The notes below the pieces were generated by a model that was not told the origin of the DNA, ran no database searches, and saw only the letters and a list, made by a program, of their open reading frames with translations. Positions 1 to 3,773 of a stretch of 5,989 bases of DNA are shown here, in pieces. Each line of letters starts with the position of its first letter. Within the stretch, counting starts at the first letter, position 1. Source of the stretch: Woeseia sp. (GTDB lineage: Bacteria > Pseudomonadota > Gammaproteobacteria > Steroidobacterales > Woeseiaceae); NCBI GenBank assembly GCA_018701055.1, contig JABIUH010000192.1, forward strand, positions 1-5,989, read 5' to 3'. The translations under genes and the position numbers were made by a program.

Positions 1-711
1 CAAGCCTGGGCTGAATGTCTCGGCGGCCTCGTATACGTCAATGCGATCAAGCCTGGTGCGCCGGCAATTCTGGGTACCTGGCCATTTGTTTCCGATTTAC
101 GCACGGGCGCGATGAGTGGCGGATCACCAGAACAGGGTCTACTTTCTGCTGCGTGTGCACAGATGGGGAATCATTTTGATTTGCCCTTCGGCACAGCATG
201 CGGTATGTCTGACTCGAAATTTCCGGACTTTCAGGGCGGCGCAGAGCGCGCGTATACGGTTTTACCCCCGGCTTTATCGGGTGCAAACATCATTTACGAG
301 GCGGCCGGCATGTATGCGAGCCTGCTGGGCGCATGTCCAGAGAGTCTTCTATTGGACAATGACGTTCTGGGGGCCGCGATGCGTATTACGCGCGGCATCG
401 AGGTCAATAGTAAGACTTTAAGTTTCGACACTTTAAAAGAAGTTTGTACGGGTGGCGCGGGTCATTACCTCGGCTCAGATCAAACGCTTGAGGTTATGCA
501 AAGCGAATATATTTATCCTGATATCAGTGATCGCGACAGTCCAAACGTGTGGGAAAAAAATGGTAAACCCGTACTGTTGGAGCGCGCAATCGAGAAACGA
601 GATGAAATACTCGCCACGCATTTTCCAAAACACATTAGCGATGAAACAGACAGACAAGTTCGCGATCTGTTTCCAATTTCACTACCTGCAGAATCTGCAG
701 GGCGAACCTAG
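1..711 (+). CDS. MttB-superfamily corrinoid-dependent methyltransferase, C-terminal half (partial)
   Basis: The frame is open from the first base (it begins QAWAECLGGL) and ends at TAG 709-711, giving 236 visible residues. MttB-family (PF06253) proteins are usually about 480-520 residues, so the N-terminal half lies outside the window. Family-like stretches include GAPAILGTWPFVSDLRTG near visible residues 19-36, GMSDSKFPDFQGGAE near 68-82 and LSGANIIYEAAGM near 93-105. The family moves a methyl group from trimethylamine, glycine betaine or related quaternary amines to Co(I) corrinoid in the cytoplasm. Classical trimethylamine MttB carries pyrrolysine about 160 residues before its C-terminus; the matching region here has only sense codons, so this looks like a non-pyrrolysine homologue (inference). 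The next gene, 26 bases downstream, encodes a fitting corrinoid protein. The substrate cannot be named from the sequence; a betaine is more likely than trimethylamine. Confidence 0.9.
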   Translation, partial: QAWAECLGGLVYVNAIKPGAPAILGTWPFVSDLRTGAMSGGSPEQGLLSAACAQMGNHFDLPFGTACGMSDSKFPDFQGGAERAYTVLPPALSGANIIYEAAGMYASLLGACPESLLLDNDVLGAAMRITRGIEVNSKTLSFDTLKEVCTGGAGHYLGSDQTLEVMQSEYIYPDISDRDSPNVWEKNGKPVLLERAIEKRDEILATHFPKHISDETDRQVRDLFPISLPAESAGRT

Positions 712-737
712 TCAAGACAACACGGACATTTAGAACT

Positions 738-1442
738 ATGAACGACAATACCGACATGGACGATGACATTGATCTGAAGGCGCTGCCGGACGATGAATTG
801 GTGGTGCAGATGCATGACGATCTCTACGACGGCATGCGGGATGAAATCATTGAAGGAACAGAGATTCTTCTTGGGCGCGGCTGGAGCCCTGAAAAAGTAC
901 TCAATGACGCGCTTGTCGGTGGCATGACGATTGTTGGCATCGATTTTCGCGACGGCATCCTGTTCGTTCCTGAAGTGTTGCTGGCCGCCAATGCCATGAA
1001 AGGTGGCATGGGAATCTTGGAACCATTGCTTGCCGAAACGGGTGCCAAGCCGATTGGCAAGATGGTCATAGGCACCGTTAAAGGTGACATTCACGATATT
1101 GGCAAGAACCTCGTCAGTATGATGATGGAAGGCGCCGGCTTCGAAGTCATCAATCTCGGCATTAACAATTCGGTTGAGAGCTTCCTCGAAGCACTCGAGG
1201 AACACCAGCCCGACATTCTGGGGATGTCAGCGCTTCTGACCACGACGATGCCGTATATGAAAGTGGTTATCGACACATTGGTCGAAAAGGGATTGCGCGA
1301 CGATTACATCGTGATGGTCGGCGGTGCGCCGCTGAACGAAGATTTCGGCAAAGCGATTGGCGCGGACGCGTATTGTCGCGATGCGGGAATGGCGGTCGAA
1401 ACTGCGCTGGAGCTGGTCGCGAAGAAACGCGCCGCTGCTTAA
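738..1442 (+). CDS. Methyltransferase-cognate corrinoid (B12-binding) protein, MttC/MtbC type
   Basis: This 234-residue protein has the usual two-domain layout of methyltransferase corrinoid proteins. A helical cap domain spans about residues 17-103 and contains VPEVLLAANAMKGGM (77-91). A Rossmann-like B12 domain spans about 107-230. The base-off/His-on signature is complete: DIHDIG at 117-122 with H119 as the lower cobalt ligand, SAL at 164-166 and GG at 195-196. The protein would carry the methyl group taken from the substrate by the upstream MttB-like enzyme to a second methyltransferase that is not in this window. The length is normal for the family. The ATG at 738 has no clear Shine-Dalgarno sequence; M7 (756) is an alternative start and has none either. 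Translation may be coupled to the gene before it. The family call is firm; the exact partner and substrate are inferred from adjacency. Confidence 0.95.
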   Translation: MNDNTDMDDDIDLKALPDDELVVQMHDDLYDGMRDEIIEGTEILLGRGWSPEKVLNDALVGGMTIVGIDFRDGILFVPEVLLAANAMKGGMGILEPLLAETGAKPIGKMVIGTVKGDIHDIGKNLVSMMMEGAGFEVINLGINNSVESFLEALEEHQPDILGMSALLTTTMPYMKVVIDTLVEKGLRDDYIVMVGGAPLNEDFGKAIGADAYCRDAGMAVETALELVAKKRAAA

Positions 1443-1449
1443 GTTAAAT

Positions 1450-1476
1450 CGGGGTCAGAGTACGACTCTGACCCCG
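1450..1476. repeat. Perfect 12-bp inverted repeat, REP-like palindrome (possible terminator)
   Basis: The arms are CGGGGTCAGAGT (1450-1461) and ACTCTGACCCCG (1465-1476), with a 3-base ACG loop. The palindrome fills most of the 44-base gap between the corrinoid protein and the decarboxylase. It resembles the GGGGTCAGAGT-type palindromes that occur dispersed in many proteobacterial genomes, often with REP-associated tyrosine (Y1/RAYT) transposases; that link is from memory and is not shown here. A run of four T (1482-1485) lies six bases past the stem, so it could act as a weak transcription terminator or mRNA stabiliser separating the two sub-clusters. There is only one copy in the window. Confidence 0.75.
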
Positions 1477-1496
1477 CTCCATTTTCATGCTGGAGC
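1476..1496 (+). promoter_or_regulatory. Small hairpin with the putative decarboxylase start codon in its loop
   Basis: GCTCCA (1476-1481) pairs with TGGAGC (1491-1496) around a 9-base loop that contains ATG 1487-1489. It abuts the larger palindrome. It may affect start-codon access, but a 6-bp stem can arise by chance. No Shine-Dalgarno sequence precedes this ATG. Confidence 0.3.
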
Positions 1497-2680
1497 AGTC
1501 AAACTCGCGTACTATCCGCGTCGTGAAAGATACTTACACCAACGTTGAAGCGCTTCTGCGCGAAAAGAACCCGGACCATCCGGTCTATTGCATCTATCCG
1601 CACGTGTACGAAGCATCAACGCGAGAATTCGTGGAAGGCTTTGTCGGTCGCGTGCTCTTTGCCGTAAAAGCCAACAACCATCCCAAGATCCTCCAGGTTT
1701 TGCAGCAGGGCAGCGTGCAACATTTTGATTGCGCATCGATGGCTGAAATTGAACTAGTCGCCGCGAATTGCCCAGATTCAACCTTATACTTCATGAACCC
1801 GGTACGGTTCGCAGGTGACGCGCGGATTGCACAGCAAGAGTATGGTGTTCGACATTTTGTTGTCGATGACCTCAGCGGTTTAGGGGCACTTCTCGCCGAG
1901 ATTGATGCGGCAAATGCGGTAATTTTTGCTCGCATTGCCGTCTCACATGAATCCGCAACCCAAGACTTATCGTGCAAATTTGGTGCGGCAGTAGATGACA
2001 TACCAACCATCATTGCAGCGATCGCAGCAAATGGCGCGGAGCCCGCGGTGGCATTCAACGTAGGTACCAGCGTCAAGAGTCCGGAAGCTTATGCCTACGC
2101 CATCGGCATTGCACGCGACGTATTACGCAAACTGCCAATGCAGATCCGCTTGTTAGATATCGGTGGCGGTTTCCCCACTATCTATCCGGATTTTTCAGCG
2201 CCGGCAATCAAGGAATTTATCGATCGCGCCAACGAGGCTGGAAAGAGCTTGCCACTATCGCCGGACGGAGAACTGATGGCTGAACCTGGTCGAGCATTGA
2301 GCTCAAGCGGAATGTCGACGGTTACCCGCGTATTGCTACGCAAGCCAGATAGCATCTATCTAAACGATGGCCTGTATGGCTCTTTCTGGGAACTAACCGC
2401 TAATGGACACCTGGAGTATCCCTTGCGCGTATTCCGCCAAGGTCAACCACTCACCGGTGAGACAAAACCATTCACTGTTTATGGTCCAACGTGCGATTCC
2501 GCCGACGTAATGCCGACCGCACTTGATCTTCCCATCGACATCACTGTTGGCGATCACATTGAATTCGGTACCACAGGCGCCTACAGCCTGAGTGGTCGCA
2601 CCGATTTTAATGGGTTTTACAGCGACACCATCGTTACGCTGAGCGACACCGAATCATTTCCGCCAAGAATCGGAGACTGA
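1487..2680 (+). CDS. Fold-type III PLP-dependent decarboxylase (ODC/DAPDC family), substrate unknown
   Basis: This 397-residue protein has an N-terminal alanine-racemase-like barrel (about 35-275) and a C-terminal beta domain. PLP-site features are FAVKAN with K61 as the Schiff-base lysine, HFDCAS (D81), R149, K164 in CKFG, the glycine loop DIGGGFP (224-230), and AEPGR with E266 and R269. Catalytic C336 and D337 lie in GPTCDS, and Y366 in TGAYSLS. The family decarboxylates basic amino acids (ornithine, lysine, diaminopimelate) to amines. Two positions differ from eukaryotic-type ODC by ungapped local alignment: N191 (AFNVGT) stands where ODC H197 stacks on PLP, and N306 where D332 contacts the substrate side-chain amine. 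Substrate is therefore unassigned. The ATG at 1487 lacks a ribosome site and sits in a hairpin; GTG 1523 is an alternative start. The gene lies 6 bases before the YecM-like gene and probably shares its transcript. Confidence 0.88.
   Translation: MLEQSNSRTIRVVKDTYTNVEALLREKNPDHPVYCIYPHVYEASTREFVEGFVGRVLFAVKANNHPKILQVLQQGSVQHFDCASMAEIELVAANCPDSTLYFMNPVRFAGDARIAQQEYGVRHFVVDDLSGLGALLAEIDAANAVIFARIAVSHESATQDLSCKFGAAVDDIPTIIAAIAANGAEPAVAFNVGTSVKSPEAYAYAIGIARDVLRKLPMQIRLLDIGGGFPTIYPDFSAPAIKEFIDRANEAGKSLPLSPDGELMAEPGRALSSSGMSTVTRVLLRKPDSIYLNDGLYGSFWELTANGHLEYPLRVFRQGQPLTGETKPFTVYGPTCDSADVMPTALDLPIDITVGDHIEFGTTGAYSLSGRTDFNGFYSDTIVTLSDTESFPPRIGD
2672..2675 (+). promoter_or_regulatory. Ribosome binding site (GGAG) for the YecM-like gene
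   Basis: GGAG lies inside the last codons of the decarboxylase, 11 bases before ATG 2687. A second GGAG (2689-2692) directly abuts a later in-frame ATG at 2693, which is too close to work well, so 2687 is preferred. Confidence 0.45.
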
Positions 2681-2686
2681 TGTGTA

Positions 2687-3223
2687 ATGGAGATGCGAGA
2701 AGCCATTGGCGACTACCTGGGTTTCTTCAGACAGCAACTTGAGCGCCTAACTCAGCTTGGCATTGATATCTCCGGACTTCCGATTAGCCACCTGGCATAC
2801 CGCGCCACGACTGTTGACGAATATCGAACACTGCGTGATGCAATTGAACATCACTGTTGCGCTAATGTAGAAAGCGTTTGGAATGGACGGCCAATTTCGA
2901 AGCTGCGGTTAACAGGCCCACTGGATCTCGGCGATCATTTCTCAACGAAAATAATTGAGCTTATCCCTCCAGGCGATCGTGATGCATACCCAATGGGGCT
3001 GGAACATGTCGGCATCGTAGTGGGTGACGGTATTGATACTTTCTACACAGAACATCGAGAAAAACTGTCGGGGCAGCAAGGACAAAACGCGGCAAGTGAG
3101 CCCTACTCCATACGCTTCGAAGAAGATCGGACAACGATTAAGTTTTATCGCCATTCTTTACAAAAGTTATGCGAAATTGACGGGCATACGTTTGATCGCT
3201 TCTATCACGCTAATGAGGCTTAG
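2687..3223 (+). CDS. YecM-family protein (VOC-fold putative metal-binding protein)
   Basis: The 178-residue protein matches E. coli YecM (about 188 residues) in order and spacing of its conserved segments. These are LGIDISGLPISHLAYR (about 24-39), NGRPISKLRL (65-74), KIIELIPPGDRDAYPMGLEH (88-107) and TTIKFYRH (149-156). YecM has a vicinal-oxygen-chelate-like fold and is thought to bind a metal, but its reaction is unknown. Candidate ligands seen here are the His of SHLAYR, the Glu of IIEL, and the EH pair of LEHVGIV; assigning them as ligands is inference. There is no signal peptide or membrane segment, so it should be cytoplasmic. It starts 6 bases after the decarboxylase stop and ends 6 bases before the broken exporter, which indicates a shared transcript. 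A link to the decarboxylase's substrate or product is possible but unproven. Confidence 0.85.
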   Translation: MEMREAIGDYLGFFRQQLERLTQLGIDISGLPISHLAYRATTVDEYRTLRDAIEHHCCANVESVWNGRPISKLRLTGPLDLGDHFSTKIIELIPPGDRDAYPMGLEHVGIVVGDGIDTFYTEHREKLSGQQGQNAASEPYSIRFEEDRTTIKFYRHSLQKLCEIDGHTFDRFYHANEA

Positions 3224-3229
3224 CGAAAA

Positions 3230-3542
3230 ATGAATATAGTAGAGATCATTCCTTTAGGATTTGTCATTGCGGCGCTCGTGGTTTTAGTGATCCCTGGACC
3301 AGGCGGGCTATATATCGTCGCAAGGAGTATCAGCCATGGCTATCGCGGCCGGCCTGACCTAGGCCGTTGGGCTCACTGTGGGTGCCTTGGTTCATGTTGC
3401 CGCTGCAGGACTTTCCGCGATACTGCTTGCGTCGGCGACAGCCTTCAGTATCGTCAAAGTACTGGGCGCTGGCTACTTAATCTACCTGGGAATTAGTACG
3501 TTGCTTGCAAAACGACCCGCAACCATTGCGACGAAGATTTGA
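3230..3542 (+). pseudogene. LysE/RhtB-family amino-acid exporter remnant (frameshifted, amber codon, 3'-truncated)
   Basis: The intact part starts at ATG 3230 with MNIVEIIPLGFVIAALVVLV, then PGPGGLYIVARSISHGYR. This is the first membrane helix and PGPN-like loop of LysE-family exporters. After about 3345 the family signal moves to the next frame: AVGLTVGALVHVAAAGLSA and ILLASATAFSIVKVLGAGYL, then IYLGISTLLAKRP. Removing one G in GCGGCC near 3344-3349 restores YRAGLT and a continuous LysE-like reading. In that frame TAG 3360-3362 interrupts the protein and TGA 3540-3542 ends it. Only about 104 codons remain of a usual 200-210; the C-terminal helices are missing. Intact relatives export amino acids or related metabolites across the inner membrane. 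It is the last gene of the plus-strand cluster and almost certainly non-functional unless the sequence has errors. Confidence 0.9.
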
Positions 3543-3758
3543 TGTGGCGTTTGCTTCAAACAACCACGCACGTTCGTTGGCATCGCTGACCACCAAATAA
3601 ACGTGCGGGTTTTTCCAATCGAAGCGAACGACGGTTCCGAATACTGACACTATCTGATCATCAGAAAAGCGCGCGGGACTGTGGTGCCCAAGGCTGGCTG
3701 TCGAGACAAGTAACAAAATGGCGGCACAGTAAAATCGAACGAAAATCGGTTTACGCAT
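3477..3758 (-). pseudogene. DUF6152-like secreted protein, 3'-truncated
   Basis: Read leftwards from ATG 3758, the product begins with a signal peptide: MRKP, a hydrophobic run through AAILLLVSTASLG, and likely cleavage before HHSPARF. It then has FGTVVRFDWKNPHVYLVV and WLFEANATSNLRRNG, which match the HHS, G-T-V, W-NPH and E-x-LRR-GW pattern I associate with DUF6152 proteins. These are small exported proteins of unknown function. The match stops near 3520, where the usual GW motif reads GC. The last residues are antisense to the LysE remnant and end at TAA (plus-strand 3477-3479), so the natural C-terminus is missing. A strong AAGGAG (3765-3770) precedes the ATG by 6 bases, and the gene starts 15 bases after the dehydrogenase stop, so it was the next gene of that operon. 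A short secreted product could still be made. Confidence 0.72.
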
Positions 3759-3764
3759 GCACTG

Positions 3765-3770
3765 CTCCTT
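3765..3770 (-). promoter_or_regulatory. Strong ribosome binding site (AAGGAG) for the DUF6152-like gene
   Basis: Plus-strand CTCCTT reads AAGGAG on the minus strand, 6 bases before ATG 3758. It is the best Shine-Dalgarno sequence in the window and fixes the start of the truncated gene. Confidence 0.7.
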
Positions 3771-3773
3771 TGC

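Noticed and set aside
708..1205. Long minus-strand open frame (165 residues) opposite the corrinoid protein gene
   Set aside because: It is antisense to a complete B12-binding protein and its translation shows no recognisable domain; it is a shadow frame.
1450..1496. CRISPR repeat or transcription-factor operator at the palindromes
   Set aside because: There is only one copy with no spacers, and the hairpin geometry fits a REP-like element or weak terminator better.
1594..2076. Minus-strand open frame (160 residues) opposite the decarboxylase
   Set aside because: It is antisense to well-conserved PLP-enzyme motifs and has the biased composition expected of a shadow frame.
3360..3362. TAG in the LysE remnant as a pyrrolysine codon, given the nearby MttB-like gene
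   Set aside because: The gene is also frameshifted and truncated, LysE exporters are not pyrrolysine proteins, and no pyl gene is seen; ordinary decay explains it.
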